From an uncultured Bacilli bacterium (GTDB lineage: Bacteria; Bacillota_I; Bacilli_A; RF39; UBA660), in contig CANROL010000086.1 in assembly GCA_947632255.1 (NCBI GenBank), forward strand, positions 1-5,387: a stretch of DNA of 5,387 nucleotides. Direction: 5' to 3'. Below, piece after piece: positions 1-3,975 of the stretch. The notes under the pieces are model-generated. The model ran no database searches. It was not told the origin of the DNA and was given only the letters and a program-made list of their open reading frames with translations. Numbering within the stretch: position 1 is the stretch's first letter; the number at the start of each line of letters is the position of its first letter. Position numbers and translations under genes: made by a program.

Positions 1-143
1 CATTTGATAATATAGCACATTTACCATTATTAAGTGCAATTCTTTTAATCGCCTTAAGTACTTTACTTACGGTCTTTGCGGGTAGAGGACCAGCTAAAAT
101 GGCCAGTAAAAAAGATCCAGTGGAAGCTTTAAGAACAGAATAA
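1..143 (+). CDS. ABC transporter permease, FtsX/MacB type, C-terminal fragment
   Basis: The reading frame enters from the left edge (first whole codon at 3) and gives 46 residues ending at TAA 141-143. Visible are a hydrophobic segment (residues about 8-25, the last transmembrane helix) and then the cytoplasmic tail GRGPAKMASKKDPVEALRTE. A Pro-Ala-x-x-Ala-x-x-x-(D)P-(V)EALR tail just after the last helix is the usual ending of FtsX-domain permeases (MacB/LolC-like and peptide-antibiotic exporters), which work with an ATPase to move lipids or peptides or to transmit force across the membrane. The substrate cannot be told from this fragment, and the ATPase gene is outside the window. It is the only plus-strand gene here and runs convergently into the pilin-like genes. 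Confidence 0.8.
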   Translation, partial: FDNIAHLPLLSAILLIALSTLLTVFAGRGPAKMASKKDPVEALRTE

Positions 144-169
144 AAGTTGGTGTAAAAACCAACTTTTTT
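142..169 (+). terminator. Rho-independent terminator, probably bidirectional
   Basis: Arms AAAAGTTGGT (142-151) and ACCAACTTTT (158-167) pair over 10 bp around the loop GTAAAA. A run of six T (164-169) follows on the plus strand, starting right at the permease stop codon. On the minus strand the same hairpin is followed by TTTTATT (145-139), so it can also end transcripts of the convergent gene whose stop is at 246. No better minus-strand terminator is seen in 170-245, which is otherwise featureless A/T-rich sequence. Confidence 0.85.
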
Positions 170-245
170 ATATTACTGTATTTTTTATTTATATGTTTGT
201 AAAGTTTTTTCAAAGTAATTAAAATTTAAAATTTTGGCTTATTTA

Positions 246-608
246 TTATTTAATATTATCTTTATAGCCATCAGTTTCATAATTTTTGCATTTAATATAA
301 GCTTTATAGTGATAAACATCTTCTTTAGTTACTAAGACATAACCATCACAGACATCATTTTTAACTTTTAATTCATCTAAATAACTAGATGAGACTAATT
401 CATCTTTAGTAATAATTAATTCTAAGTTATCTTCAGGATAATAAGAATTAGCATTAGAATAATTTTCCCCACTGGTAAGTAATTTGGTTTCTAACTTTTG
501 ATATTCTTTATCTAATTTTTTGTACATAAAACCAATAGTTGTTAATAAACCTAGTATCATAACCACAATAATAAACCATAATGTAAATAATATTTTAGTT
601 TTGTTCAT
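246..608 (-). CDS. Membrane-anchored pilin-like protein with CDGY...YIKC C-terminus
   Basis: Product of 120 residues with no named family that I recognise. Residues about 5-28 form one hydrophobic helix preceded by Asn-Lys-Thr-Lys, so an N-in, C-out membrane anchor is likely. A polar, Tyr/Asn-rich region follows, then a small domain ending CDGYV (Cys87) ... AYIKCKNY (Cys107). The same ending occurs in the upstream gene (CDGYI ... GYIKCANY), and the regions before it also correspond (LETKL/LENKL, ITKDEL/ITRNVL), so the two are paralogues. Unlike its partner it lacks the Gly-x-x-x-x-Glu prepilin cleavage motif. The two Cys could form an extracytoplasmic disulfide (inference). The ATG start at 608 has AAGGTGG four bases upstream, overlapping the previous stop codon, which suggests translational coupling. 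Confidence 0.75.
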   Translation of the reverse strand: MNKTKILFTLWFIIVVMILGLLTTIGFMYKKLDKEYQKLETKLLTSGENYSNANSYYPEDNLELIITKDELVSSSYLDELKVKNDVCDGYVLVTKEDVYHYKAYIKCKNYETDGYKDNIK

Positions 609-612
609 AGTA

Positions 613-619
613 CCACCTT
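613..619 (-). promoter_or_regulatory. Shine-Dalgarno overlapping the upstream stop codon
   Basis: AAGGTGG on the minus strand lies four bases before the ATG at 608. It shares bases with the TAA (620-618) of the preceding pilin-like gene. A ribosome terminating there would cover this site, so the two proteins are probably made in a coupled way. Confidence 0.7.
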
Positions 620-1001
620 AATAATTTGTTGTTGTATAATTGGCACATTTAATATAGCCATCAATATTTATAACTCCTTTTGTTTTATTAGCTTTTATAT
701 AGCCATCACATGCTTTGCCACTTGGATCACTTAAAGTTACATCTAAATCATATACTTTTAAAACATTACGAGTTATAGTAACATAATCACTAGTTAAATC
801 TTCATCATAATATTTATCTAAATATATCGCGGCTTGTTCTTCTAATTTATTTTCTAAATCATGATAATAATTATTACTAATGCTAGTATCTAAATTACGA
901 TAAGCATTATAAATTAGAAATATTGCTATGAATAAAAATATTGCTAAAACACCTGTAAGAACAAGCATTTCTACTAAACCCCAACCTTTTTTATTTAACA
1001 T
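618..1001 (-). CDS. Prepilin-type (type IV pilin-like) small exported protein
   Basis: Product of 127 residues starting at ATG 1001. A GTG at 1010 would add three residues, but AGGTGG (1012-1007) lies five bases before the ATG and overlaps the GTG, so the ATG is preferred. The N-terminus MLNKKG-WGLVEMLVLTG fits a class III (prepilin) signal: a short leader with two Lys, Gly at -1, Glu at +5, then a hydrophobic helix to about residue 31. Such proteins are cut by a prepilin peptidase and assembled into pili, competence pseudopili or secretion pseudopili. Trp at +1 is less usual than Phe or Met. The C-terminal domain has Cys98 and Cys119 in CDGYI ... GYIKCANY, shared with the next gene. No assembly ATPase, platform protein or peptidase gene is in the window, so which machine it serves is unknown. 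Confidence 0.75.
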   Translation of the reverse strand: MLNKKGWGLVEMLVLTGVLAIFLFIAIFLIYNAYRNLDTSISNNYYHDLENKLEEQAAIYLDKYYDEDLTSDYVTITRNVLKVYDLDVTLSDPSGKACDGYIKANKTKGVINIDGYIKCANYTTTNY

Positions 1002-1006
1002 TAAAA

Positions 1007-1012
1007 CCACCT
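1007..1012 (-). promoter_or_regulatory. Start-deciding Shine-Dalgarno of the prepilin-like gene
   Basis: AGGTGG with a 5-base spacer to ATG at 1001. The alternative GTG at 1010-1008 sits inside this motif and so cannot use it. Confidence 0.75.
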
Positions 1013-1019
1013 ATATTTA

Positions 1020-1048
1020 ATTATATCTTTTAATTAATAATTTAGCAA
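1020..1048 (-). promoter_or_regulatory. Promoter of the prepilin-like gene
   Basis: On the minus strand TTGCTA (1048-1043), a 17-base spacer and a perfect TATAAT (1025-1020) stand between the upstream stop codon and the prepilin-like start. The expected transcription start (about 1012-1013) falls at the first base of the Shine-Dalgarno, giving a leader of roughly 10 nt. AT-rich intergenic DNA makes chance matches possible. Confidence 0.6.
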
Positions 1049-1055
1049 GAAATAT

Positions 1056-1316
1056 TTAATTAGTTTTTTCTTTTATAAAAAATGGACCAAATTCAATTGT
1101 TCTATTAATACTAGTACGATTATAACGATATAACTTATAACCTAAGCCAGTACAAGAATATACTGTGCCATCATCATATTTATTAGTATTTTCATAAATA
1201 CAAAATAATAAATTTTTAGATTGTCTAGCCCGAATATAATCTATAAAAAATAATATAATCCAAGCAATAACTAAACCTAATATGACATATTTTAATACAT
1301 TCATTACTTTACTCAT
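1056..1316 (-). CDS. Small single-pass membrane protein, conserved-looking, function unknown
   Basis: Product of 86 residues starting at ATG 1316. The GTG at 1325 opens the same frame three codons earlier but lies in the Shine-Dalgarno AGGTGA (1327-1322), which is spaced five bases from the ATG. There is one transmembrane helix (about residues 8-26) followed by Asp-Tyr-Ile-Arg-Ala-Arg. A compact outer domain follows with Cys39 and Cys55, the stretch YDDGTVYSCTGLGYKLYRYN and the ending FGPFFIK. Small Firmicute proteins with a single anchor and a GLGYK-Y-YN ... GP-F-K tail are familiar to me as uncharacterised conserved proteins, but I cannot name a family. The gene lies just after the rplL terminator with its own promoter and heads a run of three genes for small anchored proteins, each with a pair of Cys beyond the membrane helix. 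Confidence 0.75.
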   Translation of the reverse strand: MSKVMNVLKYVILGLVIAWIILFFIDYIRARQSKNLLFCIYENTNKYDDGTVYSCTGLGYKLYRYNRTSINRTIEFGPFFIKEKTN

Positions 1317-1321
1317 TTTCT

Positions 1322-1327
1322 TCACCT
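1322..1327 (-). promoter_or_regulatory. Start-deciding Shine-Dalgarno of the small membrane protein
   Basis: AGGTGA lies five bases before ATG 1316. The GTG at 1325-1323 overlaps it and is therefore rejected as the start. Confidence 0.7.
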
Positions 1328-1333
1328 ATTATA

Positions 1334-1362
1334 ATTATACATTTCATGCTTTTAAATTGCAA
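1334..1362 (-). promoter_or_regulatory. Promoter of the small membrane protein gene
   Basis: TTGCAA (1362-1357), a 17-base spacer and a perfect TATAAT (1339-1334). A second TATAAT (1333-1328) abuts it in tandem but would be 23 bases from the -35. The promoter begins one base after the T-run of the rplL terminator, so these genes appear transcribed independently of rplJL. The expected start point, about 1327, is the first base of the Shine-Dalgarno. Confidence 0.7.
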
Positions 1363-1363
1363 G

Positions 1364-1390
1364 AAAAAAGACACCATTTTTTGATGTCTT
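1364..1390 (-). terminator. Rho-independent terminator of rplJ-rplL
   Basis: Arms AAGACATC (1390-1383) and GGTGTCTT (1375-1368) pair over 8 bp with one G-U, loop AAAAAAT, followed by TTTTTT (1369-1364). It lies six bases after the rplL stop codon. Confidence 0.85.
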
Positions 1391-1396
1391 AAGAAA

Positions 1397-1765
1397 TTAA
1401 GCTAATTCTACTTCTGCGCCAGCTTCTTCTAATTGAGCTTTTAGAGCTTCAGCTTCTTCAGATGGAATATTTTCTTTTAAGTTACCACCATTATCAGCGA
1501 TAGCTTTAGCTTCAACTAAACCTAAACCAGTAACTTCTTTAATTATTTTGATAACAGCAATTTTGTTACCACCAGCACTCTTAAGAACTACTGTTTTAGT
1601 AGATGGTCCAGCATCTTCTGCACTAGCTTGAGGAGCAGCTGCAACAGCGACTGCACTTGGATCTACTCCAAATTCTTCTTTCATTGCGTCAACTAATTCT
1701 TTTACTTCAAGAATAGTCATTTCTTTTAATGAATTAATAAAATCTTCTTTTGTTATTTTTGCCAT
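1397..1765 (-). CDS. rplL: 50S ribosomal protein L7/L12
   Basis: Product of 122 residues, the normal length for the family. L7/L12 dimers sit on the C-terminal helix of L10 and form the mobile stalk that recruits and activates EF-Tu, EF-G, IF2 and RF3. Visible are an N-terminal dimerisation helix pair (residues 1-35), an Ala-rich hinge (about 37-55) and the globular factor-binding domain. The last carries the signature GGNKIAVIKIIKEVTGLGL followed by VEAKAIAD (residues 66-91), including the surface Lys and Gly-Leu-Gly-Leu contact region, and ends LEEAGAEVEL. It starts at ATG 1765 with AAAGGA (1781-1776) upstream, immediately after the rplJ stop; the 16-base gap suggests coupled translation. 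The mRNA is usually made in excess over rplJ because L12 is present in several copies per ribosome. It ends the operon, with a terminator following directly and no rpoB next to it. Confidence 0.97.
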   Translation of the reverse strand: MAKITKEDFINSLKEMTILEVKELVDAMKEEFGVDPSAVAVAAAPQASAEDAGPSTKTVVLKSAGGNKIAVIKIIKEVTGLGLVEAKAIADNGGNLKENIPSEEAEALKAQLEEAGAEVELA

Positions 1766-1781
1766 TTTAAATCATTCCTTT

Positions 1782-2273
1782 CTAATTTTCTAATTTTTCG
1801 GCATATAAGTTTAAACCAATTGCTAAATTTCTGACATGTTCCATCATACCCGCTGCAAGCATTGTAAGTAATCCTTCGTAAGATGGAATAGAGGCATATT
1901 CATTAATAACGGATAATTCAGCTTTTTCACCATTTAAAATACCAATTCTAATTTGCATTTTATCATGGTTTTTAGCAAATTCAGAAATAACTTTAATTGG
2001 TTCAAGTAATTTTTTACCAAACATAATTGCGTTTGGTCCTTCTAAGAAACCATCTAAATTAAGATTCATATCATCTAATGCTCTTTTAAAAAGCGTATTT
2101 TTATATACTTTAACTTCAGCATCGGCTTCTCTTAAGGCTTTTCTTAGTTCACTTACTTCACTAACTGTTAGACCTTGATATTCAAATAAAATAACAGATT
2201 CACTATTTTTTAATTTATCAGTAATTTCACTAACAATAGCTTTTTTAGTGTCTAATATTTTGCTACTTGCCAT
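1782..2273 (-). CDS. rplJ: 50S ribosomal protein L10
   Basis: Product of 163 residues, close to the usual 165-175. L10 binds 23S rRNA beside L11 at the GTPase-associated centre and carries the L7/L12 dimers on its long C-terminal helix. The rRNA-binding N-domain shows LFEYQGLTVSEVSELRKALR (residues 29-48), YKNTLFKRAL (57-66) and the FLEGPNAIMFG stretch (76-86). The helix carrying L12 is about 132-163 (EHVRNLAIGLNLYAEKLEN). The ATG at 2273 has a very strong Shine-Dalgarno, AAGGAGGAG (2285-2277); the stop is TAG. The 5' leader contains an L10-type regulatory structure and a terminator hairpin, so L10 (as its complex with L12) probably represses its own operon. Confidence 0.97.
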   Translation of the reverse strand: MASSKILDTKKAIVSEITDKLKNSESVILFEYQGLTVSEVSELRKALREADAEVKVYKNTLFKRALDDMNLNLDGFLEGPNAIMFGKKLLEPIKVISEFAKNHDKMQIRIGILNGEKAELSVINEYASIPSYEGLLTMLAAGMMEHVRNLAIGLNLYAEKLEN

Positions 2274-2285
2274 ATTCTCCTCCTT

Positions 2286-2393
2286 GTTAATTTATTTAAA
2301 AAAGCTTCCTTTAAGGGAAGCAAAAAGAATCTTCTCCCCTCGGTAGGATTATTAAAGTATTACTCCCTACTGTCTTTGGTTCGCTTTTTTAAC
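2286..2393 (-). ncRNA. L10 leader (autoregulatory rplJL mRNA leader)
   Basis: The untranslated region between the predicted start point (about 2393) and the rplJ Shine-Dalgarno contains, in order, GCGAACCAAAGACAGTAGG (2384-2366), an 18-base A/T-rich loop region, and CCTACCGAGGGGAG (2347-2334). GTAGG (2370-2366) pairs with CCTAC (2347-2343). The AACCAAAGACnGTAGG ... CCTACCGAGG pattern is the signature of the L10 leader known from Firmicutes, which resembles the L10 site on 23S rRNA. In Bacillus subtilis this leader acts by transcription attenuation. Here a terminator hairpin follows it, as expected for that mechanism. Confidence 0.88.
2298..2321 (-). terminator. Attenuator hairpin in the rplJ leader
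   Basis: GCTTCC (2321-2316) pairs with GGAAGC (2309-2304) around a 6-base loop, followed by TTTTTT (2303-2298), all before the rplJ start. Its 5' side, CTTCCC (2320-2315), can instead pair with GGGGAG (2339-2334), which flanks the L10 core. The leader can therefore switch between terminator and antiterminator. L10 binding presumably frees the terminator arm (inference from the B. subtilis model). Confidence 0.8.
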
Positions 2394-2399
2394 AATATT

Positions 2400-2428
2400 A
2401 TTATATTATAAAATATCTTAAATGTCAA
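2400..2428 (-). promoter_or_regulatory. Consensus promoter of rplJ-rplL
   Basis: TTGACA (2428-2423), a 17-base spacer and TATAAT (2405-2400) make a perfect sigma-A promoter. The -35 lies inside the last codons of rplA (Phe-Asp-Ile-stop). Another TATAAT (2410-2405) overlaps it but gives a 12-base spacer. There is no terminator between rplA and this promoter, so rplKA transcripts may also run into rplJL through the attenuator. Confidence 0.85.
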
Positions 2429-3116
2429 AAGAATTTTTATCTAACTTAATACCAGGACCCATAGTACTAGTAAGAGTTATACTATTTATAAAAACACCTT
2501 TAACACTAGCTGGTTTAGCTTTAGCAATAGTTGATACTACATAAACTAAATTATCTTTTAATTTACTTGCATCAAATGAAGCTTTACCAATAATAGTATG
2601 AACATTACCAAATGAATCATTTTTATAAGCAACCATACCTTTATTGATATCATTAACAGCTTTTTCAACATCATTAGTTACAGTACCAGTTTTAGGGTTA
2701 GGCATTAAACCTTTTGGACCTAAAATTTTACCAATTTTACCTAATTCAGGCATCATATCAGGTGTTGCAACAATAACATCAAAATCAAACCAGTTTTCTT
2801 TTTCAATTTTTTCTAACATGTCTTTATCGCCAACATAAGTTGCTCCAGCTTCACGAGCTTTATTAGCAGCTTCACCTTTAGCAATAACTAAAACCTTTTT
2901 AGTTTTACCAGTTCCATGAGGTAAGACAAAACTTCCTCTTAAATTTTGATCAGTTTTCTTCGCATCAATATTTAATCTAATAGCAACTTCAATCGTACTA
3001 TCAAATTTTGTAACACTAGTTTCTTTAACTAATTTTACAGCTTCATCAACACTATATAATTTGTTAGCTTCAATTTTTTTAGATGCTTCCACATATTTCT
3101 TTCCGTGTTTACTCAA
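2418..3116 (-). CDS. rplA: 50S ribosomal protein L1
   Basis: Product of 232 residues, the typical bacterial length. L1 forms the mobile L1 stalk near the E site, helps release deacylated tRNA, and in many bacteria represses its own operon by binding the mRNA. Visible are the N-terminal GKKYVEASKKI, the RNA-binding GSFVLPHGTGK (61-71), the family signature region ATPDMMPELGKIGKILGPKG (117-136) continuing LMPNPKTGTV (137-146), and the late STMGPGIKLD (217-226). The start is TTG at 3116, supported by AGGAGGGA (3130-3123) six bases upstream and by alignment of MSKHGKKYVE with the usual L1 N-terminus. It lies 49 bases after rplK with no terminator or promoter seen between them, so rplK-rplA is one transcript. 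Its final codons double as the rplJ -35 element. Confidence 0.97.
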   Translation of the reverse strand: MSKHGKKYVEASKKIEANKLYSVDEAVKLVKETSVTKFDSTIEVAIRLNIDAKKTDQNLRGSFVLPHGTGKTKKVLVIAKGEAANKAREAGATYVGDKDMLEKIEKENWFDFDVIVATPDMMPELGKIGKILGPKGLMPNPKTGTVTNDVEKAVNDINKGMVAYKNDSFGNVHTIIGKASFDASKLKDNLVYVVSTIAKAKPASVKGVFINSITLTSTMGPGIKLDKNSFDI

Positions 3117-3122
3117 AATTAT

Positions 3123-3130
3123 TCCCTCCT
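3123..3130 (-). promoter_or_regulatory. Shine-Dalgarno supporting the TTG start of rplA
   Basis: AGGAGGGA with a 6-base spacer to TTG at 3116. No in-frame ATG or GTG is closer to the expected L1 N-terminus, so the rare start is accepted. Confidence 0.8.
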
Positions 3131-3165
3131 ATCTGTGGTTTTTTAGGATTTCTTTTTTTTATTTA

Positions 3166-3768
3166 TTAATTTTCTTCAGCTTGTTCAGTTTCTTCAGCTT
3201 GTTCTTCAGCACCAATTACAGGTACTTCGGCACTAAATTCTTTAGCTTCGGCTTCCATTTGGGCAAGTTCAGCATCACGTTTAGCTTGTTCTGCTTCTTC
3301 TTTACGAGCTTCTTCAGCTTGAGCGGCTAATTCTTGGTCATTTACACCTTTAACGGCAACGCCCATATTTCTTGCTGTACCTTCAATAATGTTCATTGCA
3401 GCTTCTACATCATAAGCATTTAAATCAGGTAATTTAGTTTCAGCAATTTTTCTTAAATCTTCTTTAGAAATAGTTGCAACAACTTCATTAGCTCCTTTAG
3501 ATGAACCCTTACTTATTTTAGCGGCTTTCTTAATTAAGAAACCAGCTGGTGGAGTTTTTAAAACAAAGTCAAAACTTCTATCATCATAAACAGTGATTTC
3601 ACAAGGAACTACATCACCCATTTTATCACGAGTTGCTTCATTAAATTTAGTACAAAATTCTTGTAAATTGACTCCGGCAGGACCTAATACTGTACCAACT
3701 GGTGGAGCAGGATTAGCTTTTCCAGCTTCAATTTGTAGTTTAATTTTCTTTACGACTTCTTTTGCCAC
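3166..3768 (-). CDS. rplK: 50S ribosomal protein L11 with acidic C-terminal extension
   Basis: Product of 200 residues starting at GTG 3768. The frame is open to a TTG at 3789, but AGGAGGTG (3781-3774) sits five bases before the GTG, and MAKEVVKKIKLQIEAGKANP then matches the usual L11 N-terminus. L11 binds the thiostrepton/GTPase-associated region of 23S rRNA and is needed for stringent-response sensing of uncharged tRNA. Visible are the N-domain proline-rich switch NPAPPVGTVLGPAGVN (19-34), DDRSFDFVLKTPPAGFLIKK (62-81) and the rRNA-binding C-domain LPDLNAYDVEAAMNIIEGTA (113-132) ending RNMGVAV. Standard L11 stops near residue 141. Here about 60 more residues follow, rich in Glu, Ala, Gln and Lys, probably helical, with a repeated EQAEE motif at the end. 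It is the first gene of rplK-rplA, behind an L1-type leader. Confidence 0.95.
   Translation of the reverse strand: MAKEVVKKIKLQIEAGKANPAPPVGTVLGPAGVNLQEFCTKFNEATRDKMGDVVPCEITVYDDRSFDFVLKTPPAGFLIKKAAKISKGSSKGANEVVATISKEDLRKIAETKLPDLNAYDVEAAMNIIEGTARNMGVAVKGVNDQELAAQAEEARKEEAEQAKRDAELAQMEAEAKEFSAEVPVIGAEEQAEETEQAEEN
3171..3206 (-). repeat. Two-copy 18-bp tandem repeat in the rplK tail
   Basis: Positions 3171-3188 and 3189-3206 match at 16 of 18 bases and read TTTCTTCAGCTTGTTC on the plus strand. They encode the hexapeptide EQAEE(T/N) twice at the extreme C-terminus of L11. Part of the unit (TTCTTCAGC) recurs at 3202-3210, so the tail could have grown by slippage. Confidence 0.8.
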
Positions 3769-3773
3769 GAAAA

Positions 3774-3781
3774 CACCTCCT
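3774..3781 (-). promoter_or_regulatory. Start-deciding Shine-Dalgarno of rplK
   Basis: AGGAGGTG, five bases before GTG 3768. It places the start seven codons inside the longest open frame. Confidence 0.85.
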
Positions 3782-3803
3782 AATTTCAAAGTTTTTCGAG
3801 TGT

Positions 3804-3837
3804 AGTGGTCTAGGGCAAATCCAGATTCCCTCCCACT
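3804..3837 (-). promoter_or_regulatory. L1-binding-type leader element of rplK-rplA
   Basis: On the minus strand AGTGG (3837-3833) pairs with CCACT (3808-3804), and GGG (3830-3828) pairs with CCC (3815-3813). The two stems are separated by an asymmetric internal loop, GA facing TAGA, and capped by a part-paired AATCTGGATTTG. A short GTGG-GA-GGG ... CCC-TAGA-CCAC hairpin before rplK resembles the L1 site on 23S rRNA and the known L1 leaders, by which L1 represses translation of rplK-rplA. Placement 36 bases before the start codon fits. The structure is seen directly; the ligand is inferred. Confidence 0.75.
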
Positions 3838-3846
3838 AAACTATAT

Positions 3847-3862
3847 GCAAATATAAATTTGC
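3847..3862 (-). promoter_or_regulatory. 5'-terminal hairpin of the rplK mRNA
   Basis: GCAAAT (3862-3857) pairs with ATTTGC (3852-3847) around a 4-base loop. The predicted transcription start (about 3863-3865) is immediately before it, so the message would begin with a hairpin, an arrangement that commonly slows 5'-end decay. Confidence 0.5.
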
Positions 3863-3870
3863 TAGTAATG

Positions 3871-3899
3871 ATAATACCATAAATAAAAAGAAAATGCAA
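3871..3899 (-). promoter_or_regulatory. Promoter of rplK-rplA with extended -10
   Basis: TTGCAT (3899-3894), a 17-base spacer ending TGG, and TATTAT (3876-3871). The TGn before the -10 makes it an extended -10 promoter. The -35 and spacer share bases with the 3' arm and T-run of the terminator of the preceding gene. Confidence 0.75.
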
Positions 3900-3917
3900 T
3901 ATTTAATAAGCATTTTC
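3881..3917 (-). terminator. Rho-independent terminator of the 354-residue gene
   Basis: GAAAATGC (3917-3910) pairs with GCATTTTC (3897-3890) around a 12-base A/T loop, followed by TTTTTATTT (3889-3881). It lies about 60 bases after the stop codon. The stretch between (3918-3975) holds a 12-bp palindrome, GATTTATAAATC (3920-3931), and otherwise nothing recognised. Confidence 0.7.
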
Positions 3918-3975
3918 TCGATTTATAAATCCCGATTTTAAATATAAGTCCATTAGTTTTATCTTCTAAAAATTG

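Noticed and set aside
2371..2390. A T-run after GGTTCGC on the plus strand, looking like a plus-strand terminator tail.
   Set aside because: There is no plus-strand gene to terminate and no matching upstream arm; the bases are the complement of the rplJ leader's 5' end.
2644..2838. Plus-strand open frame of 64 codons.
   Set aside because: Lies wholly inside rplA on the opposite strand and has no ribosome binding site or recognisable product; a shadow frame.
3061..3330. Plus-strand open frame of 89 codons, very Phe/Ser-rich, resembling a membrane protein.
   Set aside because: It is the antisense of the rplA start and the Glu/Lys-rich rplK tail; GAA/AAA codons read backwards give TTC/TTT, which explains the Phe/Ser bias.
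3769..3789. Longer rplK starting at TTG 3789.
   Set aside because: The seven extra residues would be encoded by the Shine-Dalgarno region itself and do not belong to L11 N-termini.
3593..3805. Plus-strand open frame of 70 codons.
   Set aside because: Antisense to the conserved L11 N-domain and its leader; no ribosome binding site.
3920..3931. Perfect 12-bp palindrome GATTTATAAATC between the unknown gene and its terminator.
   Set aside because: Short and A/T-only in its centre, so likely by chance in such AT-rich sequence; no function supported.
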